Assembly (NCBI RefSeq): GCF_001718195.1
Contig: NZ_MCNV01000022.1
Location: forward strand, 62,001-126,000
DNA from: Paraburkholderia nodosa
GTDB lineage: Bacteria > Pseudomonadota > Gammaproteobacteria > Burkholderiales > Burkholderiaceae
Length of the DNA stretch: 64,000 nucleotides
Direction: 5' to 3'
Part shown: positions 1 through 8,690 of the stretch, one piece after another
Layout: every line of letters begins with the position of its first letter
Position numbering within the stretch: the stretch's first letter is position 1
Translations under genes and position numbers: made by a program
The notes under the pieces: model-generated
Database searches by the model: none
What the model was told of the DNA's origin: nothing
Seen by the model: the letters and a program-made list of their open reading frames with translations, nothing else

Positions 1-1
1 C

Positions 2-367
2 GCGCTGATGGACGGCGAAACCCCGGCCGGCCCGCTGATCGTGCGCTGGAGCCTGCACAGCGGCTTCAGGTACGAGCAGGCGAAGGCGCGCTACGAGCCG
101 TTCGACAAGCTGGTGGACGAAGACCCGCACACGCGCGTCACGCTCGCGGAACTGGCCGCGCGCTACGCGATGGCCGGCCAGCCCGTGCTGATCACGACGA
201 ACAACAAGGCGGAGGGATCGGCGCCGCTCACCTGCGCGAAGCTCGCGCGGGCGATTGCGGACGAGATGGAACGCTTGCGCGGGGAATTGGCGCCGCACGC
301 CGCATGTGATGCGACGCCGGACGAAACGCCGCCCGGCGCGCAAACAGAAGAAGAAAAGGAAGACTGA
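2..367 (+). CDS. DUF72 (YecE-like) protein, C-terminal part
   Basis: This is the last 121 codons of a gene that begins before the window; the frame is open from base 2 and ends at a TGA at 365-367. The segment with LITTNNKAEGSAP, followed by a helix-like stretch, resembles the C-terminal end of DUF72/YecE TIM-barrel proteins, where an NN.AEG.AP motif is typical. The function of the family is unknown. The last 25 residues are charged and low in complexity (EEEKED end). It converges on msrA, 41 bases away. Family assignment is from memory of the motif. Confidence 0.7.
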   Translation, partial: ALMDGETPAGPLIVRWSLHSGFRYEQAKARYEPFDKLVDEDPHTRVTLAELAARYAMAGQPVLITTNNKAEGSAPLTCAKLARAIADEMERLRGELAPHAACDATPDETPPGAQTEEEKED

Positions 368-408
368 GGCGCGCAACGGCAACGAAACCGCCGCGCGCCA
401 CTTGAAGC

Positions 409-957
409 TTATTCAGCCTTGAGCCGGTGCGCGAACTTCTGGCGGAATTTCGCGACCTTCGGCGCCACCACGAACGAGCAATAGCCCTGGTTCGGGTGCT
501 GCGCGAAGTAGTTCTGGTGATACGCCTCGGCGGGGAAATAGTTGCCGTCGAGCGGCAGCACCTGAGTGACGATCTTGCCGTCGTACACGCCTTCAGCGGC
601 CAGCTCACGGATCGCCTGCTCGGCCGTCTCGCGCTGCGCCTCCGAGTGCGTGAAGATCGCCGAGCGGTACTGCGTGCCCACGTCGTTGCCCTGGCGGTTC
701 AGCTGCGTCGGATCGTGAATCGCGAAGAAGATGTCGAGAATCTCGCGATACGCGATCTTCGCCGGATCGAAGTCCACCTTCACGACCTCGGCGTGGCCGG
801 TGTCGCCGTCGCAGACCTGCTCGTAGCTCGGGTTCGCCACGTGGCCGCCGGCGTAGCCCGATTCCACCGCGCTCACACCCTCCACGCGCAGATACACCGC
901 CTCCAGGCACCAGAAGCATCCGCCGCCCAGGGTGGCCGTTTCGACTGTCTGACTCAT
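409..957 (-). CDS. msrA: Peptide methionine sulfoxide reductase MsrA
   Basis: MsrA reduces methionine-S-sulfoxide, free or in proteins, with thioredoxin as the usual electron donor. At 182 residues it has the normal length of the short, cytosolic MsrA type, with no signal peptide. The catalytic GCFWC motif is at residues 13-17, followed by the family sequences SGYAGG, then GHAEVV and IFFAIHDPTQLNRQGNDVG. It is a single-gene unit: the gene to its left converges and the flavin reductase on its right is divergent. Its start codon ATG at 955-957 has a purine-rich AAGGAG-like ribosome site directly upstream. Confidence 0.95.
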   Translation of the reverse strand: MSQTVETATLGGGCFWCLEAVYLRVEGVSAVESGYAGGHVANPSYEQVCDGDTGHAEVVKVDFDPAKIAYREILDIFFAIHDPTQLNRQGNDVGTQYRSAIFTHSEAQRETAEQAIRELAAEGVYDGKIVTQVLPLDGNYFPAEAYHQNYFAQHPNQGYCSFVVAPKVAKFRQKFAHRLKAE

Positions 958-1149
958 GCTGTTCGCTCCTTAGATCGTGACTGCGGACGCCATCGCGGAC
1001 CTCATTGCGGACACCACTGCCCGGTGCCCCGCGCGACCCGCCATCCGCCGCTTCCGCTAAAATTGTGACAATTCGCCGAATTTCCACATGACGTTGATCC
1101 CGATTTCCGCTCCCGCCGCCACGCGCGCGGCCCGTGAAGGCCTGCACCG

Positions 1150-1662
1150 ATGACCCGCCGCGCCAGCCCGCCCAATTTCGACGACGGCGCATTCCGCCGC
1201 GCGCTTGGCCAGTTCGCCACCGGCGTGACCGTGATCACGACGCGCGCGCCCGACGGCACGCTCATCGGCATCACGGCCAGCTCGTTCAACTCGGTTTCGC
1301 TCAATCCGCCGCTCGTGCTGTGGAGCCTCGCCACGCGCTCGGCATCCATGCCCGTGTTCCGCTCGAACAGCCATTATGTGATCAATGTGCTCGCCGCGTC
1401 GCAGCTCGACCTGTGCAAGCGCTTTGCGACGGTGAAGGGCGACCGTTTCGAGGGCGTCTCGCACGCGGCCGGCGACACCGGCATGCCCGTGCTGGACGGC
1501 GCGATCGCGTGGTTCGAGTGCCACAACCGCAGCCGCTACGACGAAGGCGACCACGTGATCTTCGTCGGGGAAGTGGAGCGCTGCGGCGTGCGCGAGGACG
1601 GCACGGACGCTTCGCCGCTCGTGTTCCACGGCGGCGCGTTCCACCAGCTCCAGTCGCTCTGA
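1150..1662 (+). CDS. Flavin reductase family protein (DIM6/NTAB type)
   Basis: The 170-residue protein has the layout of the NAD(P)H:flavin oxidoreductase family that includes HpaC and the reductase parts of two-component monooxygenases: FRRALGQFATGVTVITT near residues 15-31, GITASSFNSVSLNPPLV near 45-61, then CHNRSRYDEGDH and a late G..VE segment. Such proteins bind FMN or FAD and often hand reduced flavin to a partner oxygenase. No oxygenase gene is next to it, so the substrate or partner cannot be named. It converges on the Lrp-family gene, with a GC-rich hairpin between them. Confidence 0.8.
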   Translation: MTRRASPPNFDDGAFRRALGQFATGVTVITTRAPDGTLIGITASSFNSVSLNPPLVLWSLATRSASMPVFRSNSHYVINVLAASQLDLCKRFATVKGDRFEGVSHAAGDTGMPVLDGAIAWFECHNRSRYDEGDHVIFVGEVERCGVREDGTDASPLVFHGGAFHQLQSL

Positions 1663-1667
1663 TACGG

Positions 1668-1688
1668 CGGGGCGCGCGCCCCGTCTTT
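1668..1688 (+). terminator. Possible terminator after the flavin reductase gene
   Basis: A 6-bp GC stem (CGGGGC/GCCCCG) with a four-base loop lies 6 bases after the stop codon of the flavin reductase gene and is followed by GTCTTT. The T-run is short, so termination may be partial. The site sits between two convergent genes. Confidence 0.4.
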
Positions 1689-1693
1689 CCCGA

Positions 1694-2200
1694 TTACGCC
1701 GACGCGCTCTTCGGCTCGCGCTGCGCGATCAGGTCCACCGGCACGCCCACTTCCACCTTGAGCGTCGTGAGCACGATGTTCGAGCGGATGTCCATCACGC
1801 CCGGCGCCTTGTACAGCTTGTTGAGCACGAAGTCCGAGTAGTGCTTGAGGTTGTGCGCGAGCACGCGCAGCAGGTAGTGCGTCTCGCCCGTCACCACATA
1901 CGCCCCCACCACCTCCGGCCAGTCGCGCAGCGCCGTGACGAAGCGCTCGTGCCAGCTCTCCTGGTCGTTGCGCATCGACACCTGCACGAACGCCTCCATC
2001 TCGAAGCCGAGAATCTCCCGGTTCAGGCTCGCGCGGTAGCGCTCCACCACACCTTGCTCCTCGAGCAGCCGCAAACGGCGCAGGCACGCCGACGGCGAAA
2101 GCGAAATGCGCTCCGCCAGATCGAGATTACTGATCCGCCCCTCGTTCTGCAGCACGGCGAGAATACGGCAATCGGTAGCATCAAGCGAGATTGCGTTCAT
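1694..2200 (-). CDS. kynR: Lrp/AsnC-family transcriptional regulator, probable kyn operon regulator
   Basis: A 168-residue Lrp/AsnC protein. An N-terminal winged helix-turn-helix (about residues 5-60, with ISNLDLAERISLSPSACLRR) is followed by the effector-binding RAM domain (about 65-150, with VVGAYVVTGETHYLLRV). It is divergent from kynB across 129 bases. In Pseudomonas aeruginosa an Lrp-type protein, KynR, activates the kyn genes in response to kynurenine; the position here suggests the same role. The intergenic space holds an imperfect dyad of the TTGC...GCAA type at about 2250-2271 that could be an operator. The kynurenine response is inference. Confidence 0.85.
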   Translation of the reverse strand: MNAISLDATDCRILAVLQNEGRISNLDLAERISLSPSACLRRLRLLEEQGVVERYRASLNREILGFEMEAFVQVSMRNDQESWHERFVTALRDWPEVVGAYVVTGETHYLLRVLAHNLKHYSDFVLNKLYKAPGVMDIRSNIVLTTLKVEVGVPVDLIAQREPKSASA

Positions 2201-2329
2201 ATTTGGTCTCCATTCCCGTCTTAAGCCAAATTATGTGCCAACAACCGAAGTTTGCGGCGTTTTTTTGCAAGCACATTTCGCGCAGGGTTGCCTATCATTC
2301 GAAGCATCAGGAGACGAGACAACTTTGAG

Positions 2330-2971
2330 ATGAGACAGATCAAAGACATTTCCCCGCCGATTCACCCCGAAACGCCCGTCTGGCCCGGCGATACGCCCGT
2401 TGGCGTCGAGCGCGTGTGGCGCATGGAGGCGGGCTCGCCGGTCAACGTCGCGCGCGTGACGCTGTCGCCGCACACCGGCGCGCACACCGACGCCCCGCTG
2501 CACTACGACGCCCAAGGCGCGCCGATCGGCGAGGTGCCGCTCGACACGTATATCGGCGCGTGCCGCGTCATTCATTGCGTGGGCGCCGCGCCGCTCGTGC
2601 TGCCCGAACACGTGGAAGGCGCGTTGCCCGGCATCCCGCCGCGCGTGCTGCTGCGTACCTACGCGCACGCGCCGCAGGACCGCTGGGACAGCAAGTTTTG
2701 CGCCGTCGCGCCCGCAACGATCGATGTGCTCGCCGCGCATGGCGTGCGTCTCATCGGCATCGACACGCCTTCGCTCGACCCGCAGGAATCGAAGTCGATG
2801 GACGCGCATCATCGCATCCGCGCCCATGGCATGGCGATCCTCGAAGGCGTCGTGCTCGACGACATCGCGCCCGGCGACTACGAACTCATTGCACTGCCGC
2901 TGAAGTTCGCGACGCTCGACGCCAGCCCCGTGCGCGCCGTGCTACGCGAACTGCCTTCGGCCGCCGACTGA
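2330..2971 (+). CDS. kynB: Kynurenine formamidase KynB
   Basis: KynB hydrolyses N-formyl-L-kynurenine to kynurenine and formate, step two of tryptophan breakdown to anthranilate. The 213-residue protein belongs to the cyclase family, with the metal-binding HTGAHTDAPLHY motif and the N-terminal DISPPIHPETPVWPGD typical of bacterial formamidases. The ATG at 2330 gives the family start; an in-frame ATG 78 bases upstream would add a basic, unconserved stretch. It is the first gene of the kynB-kynU-kynA operon; kynU begins 34 bases after its stop. Confidence 0.95.
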   Translation: MRQIKDISPPIHPETPVWPGDTPVGVERVWRMEAGSPVNVARVTLSPHTGAHTDAPLHYDAQGAPIGEVPLDTYIGACRVIHCVGAAPLVLPEHVEGALPGIPPRVLLRTYAHAPQDRWDSKFCAVAPATIDVLAAHGVRLIGIDTPSLDPQESKSMDAHHRIRAHGMAILEGVVLDDIAPGDYELIALPLKFATLDASPVRAVLRELPSAAD

Positions 2972-3005
2972 ATCCCTTGAATTAGCCAAACCAAGAAACG
3001 TAGAC

Positions 3006-4256
3006 ATGAACGACCGCAACGAAGCCCTGGCAGCCGATCGCGCCGATCCGCTCGCCGCCCTGCGCGAGCAATTCACGCTCGCGGCCGGCACCATCTATCT
3101 CGACGGCAACTCGCTCGGCGTGCCGCCTTCGGCGTCGGCTGCGCGCGCGCAGGCCGTGATCGGCGGCGAATGGGGCGAAGGCCTGATCCGCAGCTGGAAC
3201 ACGGCGGGCTGGTTCGCCATGCCCAAGCGTCTGGGCAACAAGCTCGCGAAGCTGATCGGCGCGGCCGACGACGAAGTCGTCGTCACCGACACCATCTCCA
3301 TCAACCTCTTCAAGGCGCTCTCCGCCGCGCTGCGCGTGCAGAACGCCCGCGACCCGAAGCGTCGCGTGATCGTTTCCGAGCGCTCGAACTTTCCGAGCGA
3401 CCTGTACATCGCGCAAGGCCTCATCGAGCAGCTCGACCGCGGCTATGAACTGCGCCTCGTCGACGATCCGTCCGAGTTGCGTGCCGCGATCCGCGAAGAT
3501 GTGGCCGTCGCGATGATCACGCACGTGAACTACCGCACGGGGGAGATGCACGACATGCGCGCGCTCACCGAGCATATTCACGCGCAGGGCGCGCTCGCGC
3601 TGTGGGATCTCGCGCATTCGGCAGGCGCCGTGCCCGTGGACCTGAACGGCGCGAACGCCGACTACGCGGTGGGCTGCACGTACAAGTACCTGAACGGCGG
3701 CCCCGGTTCACCCGGTTTCGTGTGGGTGCCCAAGCGCCATCAGGATGCGTTCTCGCAGCCGCTTTCGGGCTGGTGGGGCCACAAGTCGCCGTTCGAGATG
3801 AACCCTGTCTATCGTCCGGACAACGGCATCGGCCGCTATCTGTGCGGCACGCAGCCGATCGTTTCGATGGCGCTCGTCGAGTGCGGTCTCGACGTGTTCC
3901 TGCAAACCGACATGCAGGCGATCCGCCGCAAGTCGCTCGCGCTCACCGATCTCTTCATCGAACTGGTCGAGACGCGCTGCAAGGCATACGGCCTCACGCT
4001 CGTCACGCCGCGCGCTCACGCGGAGCGCGGCTCGCACGTGAGCTTCGAGCATCCGCACGGCTATGAGGTGATGCAGGCGTTGATCGCGCGCGGCGTGATC
4101 GGCGACTATCGCGAGCCACGCGTGCTGCGCTTCGGCTTCACGCCGCTGTATCTGCGTTACGTCGATGTGTGGGACGCCGTGGAAACGCTGCGTGACGTGC
4201 TCGCCACCGAGTCCTGGCGCAAGCCCGAATTCGCCGAGCGCGGCGCGGTGACCTGA
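3006..4256 (+). CDS. kynU: Kynureninase KynU
   Basis: KynU is a PLP enzyme that cleaves kynurenine to anthranilate and L-alanine. The length (416 residues) is normal. LDGNSLG is near the N terminus, and the PLP lysine falls at residue 227 within CTYKYLNGGPG, the same number as in the well-studied Pseudomonas enzyme. The region ALALWDLAHSAGAVPVDL carries the cofactor-binding aspartate. It is the middle gene of the kyn operon; its TGA is followed by a GAGGAG ribosome site and the kynA start 10 bases later, which suggests translational coupling. Confidence 0.97.
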   Translation: MNDRNEALAADRADPLAALREQFTLAAGTIYLDGNSLGVPPSASAARAQAVIGGEWGEGLIRSWNTAGWFAMPKRLGNKLAKLIGAADDEVVVTDTISINLFKALSAALRVQNARDPKRRVIVSERSNFPSDLYIAQGLIEQLDRGYELRLVDDPSELRAAIREDVAVAMITHVNYRTGEMHDMRALTEHIHAQGALALWDLAHSAGAVPVDLNGANADYAVGCTYKYLNGGPGSPGFVWVPKRHQDAFSQPLSGWWGHKSPFEMNPVYRPDNGIGRYLCGTQPIVSMALVECGLDVFLQTDMQAIRRKSLALTDLFIELVETRCKAYGLTLVTPRAHAERGSHVSFEHPHGYEVMQALIARGVIGDYREPRVLRFGFTPLYLRYVDVWDAVETLRDVLATESWRKPEFAERGAVT

Positions 4257-4266
4257 GGAGCGGCAG

Positions 4267-5241
4267 ATGAACGATCACATGCAAATCCCGGGCATGCCCG
4301 ACGCGGGTGAAACCACGAGTGAGACCCACAGCGCAGCACGTGGCGGCTGCCCGTTCGGACACGGCGCCGCCGCGCCCGCTTCCGCTGCGCAAGCGCCCGC
4401 GGCACAAGGCGAAGGCGAAGGCGAAGGCTGGCACGACGCACAGCTCGACTTCTCGAAGTCGATGAGCTACGGCGACTACCTCGCGCTCGACGCGGTGCTG
4501 GGTGCGCAGCATCCGCTCTCGCCCGACCACAACGAGATGCTGTTCATCGTGCAGCATCAGACGAGCGAGCTGTGGATGAAGCTCGCGCTCTACGAGTTGC
4601 GCGCGGCGCTCGCCAACGTGCACCGCGACGCGCTGCCGCCCGCGTTCAAGCAACTCGCGCGCGTCTCGCGGATCATGGAGCAGCTCGTGCAGGCGTGGAG
4701 CGTTCTCTCGACGCTCACGCCCTCCGAATACACGGCCATGCGGCCGTATCTCGGTGCGTCGTCGGGCTTCCAGTCGTATCAATACCGGCAGATCGAGTTC
4801 CTGCTCGGCAACAAGAACGTGCAGATGCTCAAGCCGCACGAGCATCGGGGCGAGATTTTCGAGCAGGTGAAAGCGACGCTCGAAGCACCCTCGTTCTACG
4901 ACGAAGTGATTCGCCTGCTCGCGCGGCGCGGCTTTGCGATCGCGCCCGAGCGCCTGAACCGCGACTGGACCCTGCCGACCGAACACGACGCGACGGTCGA
5001 GGCGGCGTGGCTGGAGGTGTACCGCAATCCTTCGGAGTACTGGGATTTGTACGAGATGGCCGAAGAACTCGTCGATCTCGAAGACGCGTTCCGTCAATGG
5101 CGTTTCCGCCACGTGACGACGGTCGAGCGCATCATCGGCTTCAAGCAGGGCACGGGCGGCACGAATGGCGCGCCGTATCTGCGCAAGATGCTCGATGTCG
5201 TGCTCTTTCCCGAGCTGTGGCACGTGCGCACGGTGCTGTAA
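4267..5241 (+). CDS. kynA: Tryptophan 2,3-dioxygenase KynA
   Basis: KynA is the heme enzyme that opens the indole ring of tryptophan to form N-formylkynurenine. The 324-residue protein contains QHQTSELWMKLALYE, RPYLGASSGFQSYQYR and FKQGTGGTNGAPYLRK, all typical of bacterial TDO. The first 55 or so residues form a low-complexity Ala/Gly/Glu tail that includes GEGEGEG and carries no family motif. It is last in the operon, so gene order runs opposite to pathway order. A strong terminator lies 23 bases after the stop. No anthranilate dioxygenase genes are nearby, so anthranilate may go elsewhere, for instance to quinolone or tryptophan synthesis. Confidence 0.97.
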   Translation: MNDHMQIPGMPDAGETTSETHSAARGGCPFGHGAAAPASAAQAPAAQGEGEGEGWHDAQLDFSKSMSYGDYLALDAVLGAQHPLSPDHNEMLFIVQHQTSELWMKLALYELRAALANVHRDALPPAFKQLARVSRIMEQLVQAWSVLSTLTPSEYTAMRPYLGASSGFQSYQYRQIEFLLGNKNVQMLKPHEHRGEIFEQVKATLEAPSFYDEVIRLLARRGFAIAPERLNRDWTLPTEHDATVEAAWLEVYRNPSEYWDLYEMAEELVDLEDAFRQWRFRHVTTVERIIGFKQGTGGTNGAPYLRKMLDVVLFPELWHVRTVL

Positions 5242-5264
5242 CGCCGAACGCGGCGCCGAAAAGC

Positions 5265-5299
5265 AAAAATGCCCGCCAGTCGATGGCGGGCATTTTTTT
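5265..5299 (+). terminator. Rho-independent terminator of the kyn operon, probably bidirectional
   Basis: A near-perfect 14-bp stem (AAAAATGCCCGCCA pairing with TGGCGGGCATTTTT) with a five-base loop is followed by further T residues. Because the left arm starts with an A-run, it can also end purM transcripts arriving on the - strand. It sits between convergent kynA and purM. Confidence 0.93.
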
Positions 5300-5318
5300 G
5301 CGCGGCAACGCGCGAGGT

Positions 5319-6392
5319 TTAGACCACCACGGTCTGTGCTTCGCCTTCCTTGCTTTCGCGCACCACGCCGATCTTCCACACCTGCTCGCCCGCGGCGGCC
5401 AGCAGCGAGGCAGCGGCGTCGGCTTGATCCGCCGCCACGACCACGGCCATGCCGATGCCGCAGTTGAACACGCGGTGCATTTCCGCATCGGCCACGCCGC
5501 CATGCTTTTGCAGCCACGTGAAGAGCGGCGGCAGCGGCCATGCCGCGTGGTTCAGTTCGGCCGTGAGGCCTTCGCGCAGCACGCGCGGAATGTTCTCGAC
5601 GAGGCCGCCGCCCGTGATGTGCGCCATGCCCTTGACCGTGATGGTTTCCATCAGCTTGAGCAGCGGCTTCACGTAGATGCGCGTGGGCGCCATCAGCGCG
5701 TCGGCGAGCGAGCGGCCGTCGAAGTCGGCGGCGAGGTCCGGCTGCGCGCGCTCGATGATCTTGCGCACGAGCGAGAAGCCGTTGGAGTGGATGCCGCTCG
5801 AGGCGAGACCGAGCACCACGTCGCCCGGGGCGATCGTGCTGCCGTCGATGATCTTGCTCTTTTCGACCGCGCCCACCGCGAAGCCGGCGAGATCGTATTC
5901 GCCGTCGGGGTACATGCCCGGCATTTCGGCCGTCTCACCGCCGATCAGCGCGCAGCCCGACAGCTCGCAGCCTTGCGCGATGCCCTTCACGACCGTGGCC
6001 GCCGTATCGACGTCGAGCTTGCCGCAGGCGAAGTAGTCGAGGAAGAACAGCGGCTCGGCGCCCTGCACGAGGATGTCGTTCACGCTCATCGCGACGAGAT
6101 CCTGGCCGACCGTGTCGTGTTTGTTCAGATGAAACGCGAGGCGCAGCTTGGTGCCCACGCCGTCGGTGCCCGAGACGAGCACGGGCTCCTTGTACCTCTT
6201 CGGTACTTCGAAGAGCGCGCCGAATCCGCCGATGCCGCCCATCACACCCTCGCGCAGGGTCTTCTTCGCAAACGGCTTGATGCGATCGACGAGCGCGTCG
6301 CCCGCGACCATGTCGACGCCAGCGTCGGCGTAGGAGAGGCCTTGGTCCTGCGACTGTGCCTGATTAGCGGGGCCGGATTTCGGTTGATTCAT
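5319..6392 (-). CDS. purM: Phosphoribosylformylglycinamidine cyclo-ligase (AIR synthetase) PurM
   Basis: PurM closes the imidazole ring in step five of de novo purine synthesis, making AIR from FGAM with ATP. The 357-residue sequence shows LSYADAGVDMVAGDALVDRI, SGTDGVGTKL, DLVAMSVNDILVQGAEPLFFLDY, LIGGETAEMPGMY and GLASSGIHSNGFSLVRK, all characteristic of the family. It is transcribed alone and shares the terminator at 5265-5299 with the kyn operon. No clear Shine-Dalgarno sequence is visible in front of the ATG. Confidence 0.97.
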   Translation of the reverse strand: MNQPKSGPANQAQSQDQGLSYADAGVDMVAGDALVDRIKPFAKKTLREGVMGGIGGFGALFEVPKRYKEPVLVSGTDGVGTKLRLAFHLNKHDTVGQDLVAMSVNDILVQGAEPLFFLDYFACGKLDVDTAATVVKGIAQGCELSGCALIGGETAEMPGMYPDGEYDLAGFAVGAVEKSKIIDGSTIAPGDVVLGLASSGIHSNGFSLVRKIIERAQPDLAADFDGRSLADALMAPTRIYVKPLLKLMETITVKGMAHITGGGLVENIPRVLREGLTAELNHAAWPLPPLFTWLQKHGGVADAEMHRVFNCGIGMAVVVAADQADAAASLLAAAGEQVWKIGVVRESKEGEAQTVVV

Positions 6393-6675
6393 GGGGAAGC
6401 GCCAGAAGGTCGGTAAAATGCGATTTTAACCGATTGACGGCGCCCCGCCGCCGCGGGTGGAGCGAGATTTGGAACGCGCCTCGCCTGTGCCCCACAACCG
6501 GAAACCGAGTTTTGCCGCACAACACACCGTATTACGCACCGTACCAGCGTCGGGCCGTTATCGGGACCGGGATCGCGCTCGCCTTCGGCATCGTGCTGCG
6601 GCGGCCGCGGCCCAGTGACCTCCGTGGTTCTCACGAGAGCACGCTTTACTAGAACCGACTCCGTCCAGACACACC

Positions 6676-7992
6676 GTGCAGCGACAGTTAACGCTCGATC
6701 TCGGCACCCCGCCGCCATCGACCTTCGACAACTTCCATATCGGCGCCAACGCCGAGCTGGTCGCGCGCCTGCGCGGTCTGGACGCGGCGCTCATGGCGGG
6801 CCCGATCGCCGATCGCACGTTCTATGTCTGGGGCGAGCCCGGCAACGGGCGCAGCCACCTGCTGCACGCACTCGCCGACGAAGCGCCGCCGGGCCATGTG
6901 CGGTATCTGGGCCCGCAAAGCGCGCTGGCGGCGTTCACGTTCGATCCGCGCGTGACGATCTATGCGGTGGACGACTGCGATTCGCTCTCGGGCGCGCAGC
7001 AGATCGCGCTCTTCAACCTGTTCAACGAGGTGCGCTCTTACCCCGCCTGCGCGCTCGTGGCGACGGGCAACGCGCCGCCCATGGGTCTCGCCGTGCGCGA
7101 GGACCTGCGCACGCGCCTCGGCTGGGGCCTCGTGTTCCACCTTGCGCCGCTCTCCGACGAAGGCAAGGCGGCCATCCTCAAGCTCGCGGCGCGCGAGCGC
7201 GGCATTGCGCTCGCCGACGACGTGCCCGCCTACCTGCTCACGCATTTCCGGCGCGACATGCCGAGCCTGATGGGCTTGCTCGACGCGCTCGACCGCTTTT
7301 CACTCGAACAGAAGCGCGCGGTCACGCTGCCGCTGTTGCGCGCGATGCTCGCGAAGGGCGTGGGCGATCTGGTGAGCGTCGCGAGCGCATTGCCGACGGA
7401 CGAAGAATTGTCCGCTGAAGAGCCGGCAGAAACGGACGACGCGAGTGACGCGCGCGAAGATGAGCCCAGCGGCAACGCGATGGCCCCCACGCCATCCGCA
7501 GAAGGCGAGGAGCCGTCGCTCTTCCCCAGCGAGCCGGAAGCCCCCGCCGCCGGGCCCGACGACGCCCAGCCCTACGAGGCGCCGAAACCGCCGGCGTTGC
7601 AGGCGCGCCCGCCAACGCCCGTGCCCTTCGACAAGCCGACCGACAACGTCGAAGGCGAATTGGGGGCCAAATATCGTCATGTCGTCCACAAGGAACTGGG
7701 CACTGAACTCAAGGGCGAAGTCGATGCCGACGTGAGCAACGAGATGACCGGCGAGTTGCGCGGCGACCTCGATCCGCCCGCCGGCACCGCTGCACCCGAG
7801 ACAAACCCGGGCGAGACGCCGGGACAGCCACCGTCGACGCCCGATACGTCGGAGACGTCGGAGACGTCGCGATCGCAAGAGAACAAGGCGCCCGCCCAGA
7901 ACGACGCGCCTGCAGGCCCCGAATCCCCCGCGGACCCCGCCGCGCCGACGCCGCCCGCCGGCGGCGGCAACGGCGTCTCCCGCTTCAAGTAA
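6676..7992 (+). CDS. hda: DnaA regulatory inactivator Hda with a long C-terminal extension
   Basis: Hda promotes hydrolysis of ATP bound to DnaA when it is docked on the DNA-loaded sliding clamp, preventing re-initiation. The N terminus MQRQLTLDL is a clamp-binding motif. The AAA+ core (about residues 12-235) has a Walker A in which GK is replaced by GR (GEPGNGRSHLLHAL), as in E. coli Hda, and the Walker B-like IYAVDDCDSL. E. coli Hda is 233 residues; this protein is 438. The extra 200 or so residues are acidic and Pro/Ala/Glu-rich except for one charged block (about 315-365, KYRHVVHKELGTELKGE). The start is GTG. The HAD gene follows after 11 bases. Confidence 0.9.
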   Translation: MQRQLTLDLGTPPPSTFDNFHIGANAELVARLRGLDAALMAGPIADRTFYVWGEPGNGRSHLLHALADEAPPGHVRYLGPQSALAAFTFDPRVTIYAVDDCDSLSGAQQIALFNLFNEVRSYPACALVATGNAPPMGLAVREDLRTRLGWGLVFHLAPLSDEGKAAILKLAARERGIALADDVPAYLLTHFRRDMPSLMGLLDALDRFSLEQKRAVTLPLLRAMLAKGVGDLVSVASALPTDEELSAEEPAETDDASDAREDEPSGNAMAPTPSAEGEEPSLFPSEPEAPAAGPDDAQPYEAPKPPALQARPPTPVPFDKPTDNVEGELGAKYRHVVHKELGTELKGEVDADVSNEMTGELRGDLDPPAGTAAPETNPGETPGQPPSTPDTSETSETSRSQENKAPAQNDAPAGPESPADPAAPTPPAGGGNGVSRFK

Positions 7993-8003
7993 AATGAGCG
8001 CCC

Positions 8004-8690
8004 ATGGCTAACCTTGCACTTTTTGATCTCGATCACACCCTGATCCCCACCGACAGCGACCACGAATGGGGCCGCTTCATGGTGAAGCTCGGCATTGTCG
8101 ACGGCGAGCGCTTTGCGGAGCAAAACGACCGCTTCTACGCCGACTACAAGGCCGGCAAGCTCGACATCCACGCTTACCTCGTCGCCATGCTCACGCCGCT
8201 CGCGAAATATTCGCGCGCGCAGTTGAAGGAATGGCACGACCAGTACATGCACGAGGTGATCAAGCCGACCATCCTGCCAAGCGCAGTCGAGCTCGTGAAA
8301 AAGCACAAGGAAGCGGGCGACCTCTGCTGCGTGGTCACGGCCACCAACGAATTCATCACGGCGCCCATCGCCGAGGTGTTCGGCGTGGACAAGCTGATCG
8401 CGTGCGAAGTCGAAACCGTGGACGGCCATCCGGCCTCGGCCTTCACCGGCCGCCCGACGGGCACGCCGAGCTACCGCGAAGGCAAGATCGTGCGCGTCGA
8501 GCAATGGCTCGCCTCGCTCGGCAAGCGCTTTTCGGACTTCGAGCACAGCTACTTCTATAGCGACTCGCACAACGACATTCCGCTGCTCGAAAACGTCACC
8601 GACCCGATCGCCACCAACCCCGACGACACCCTGCGCGCTCACGCGCAACAAGCGGGCTGGCGCATTCTCGATTTGTTCCAAGCCCAGTGA
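8004..8690 (+). CDS. HAD-IB family phosphatase (SerB-like)
   Basis: A 228-residue haloacid-dehalogenase-type hydrolase. Motif I is FDLDHTLIPTDSD, with the nucleophile and acid/base aspartates in DLDHT. Motif II is VVTATNEF, and the C-terminal metal motif is YSDSHNDIPLL. The subfamily includes phosphoserine phosphatase and related phosphomonoesterases; the substrate cannot be read from the sequence. It is tightly placed between hda (11-base gap) and pcnB, whose GTG start overlaps this gene's TGA in the sequence GTGA. Confidence 0.88.
   Translation: MANLALFDLDHTLIPTDSDHEWGRFMVKLGIVDGERFAEQNDRFYADYKAGKLDIHAYLVAMLTPLAKYSRAQLKEWHDQYMHEVIKPTILPSAVELVKKHKEAGDLCCVVTATNEFITAPIAEVFGVDKLIACEVETVDGHPASAFTGRPTGTPSYREGKIVRVEQWLASLGKRFSDFEHSYFYSDSHNDIPLLENVTDPIATNPDDTLRAHAQQAGWRILDLFQAQ

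Noticed and set aside
367..409. Terminator between the DUF72 gene and msrA
   Set aside because: GGCGCGC and GCGCGCC can pair across 18 bases, but there is no T-run on either strand.
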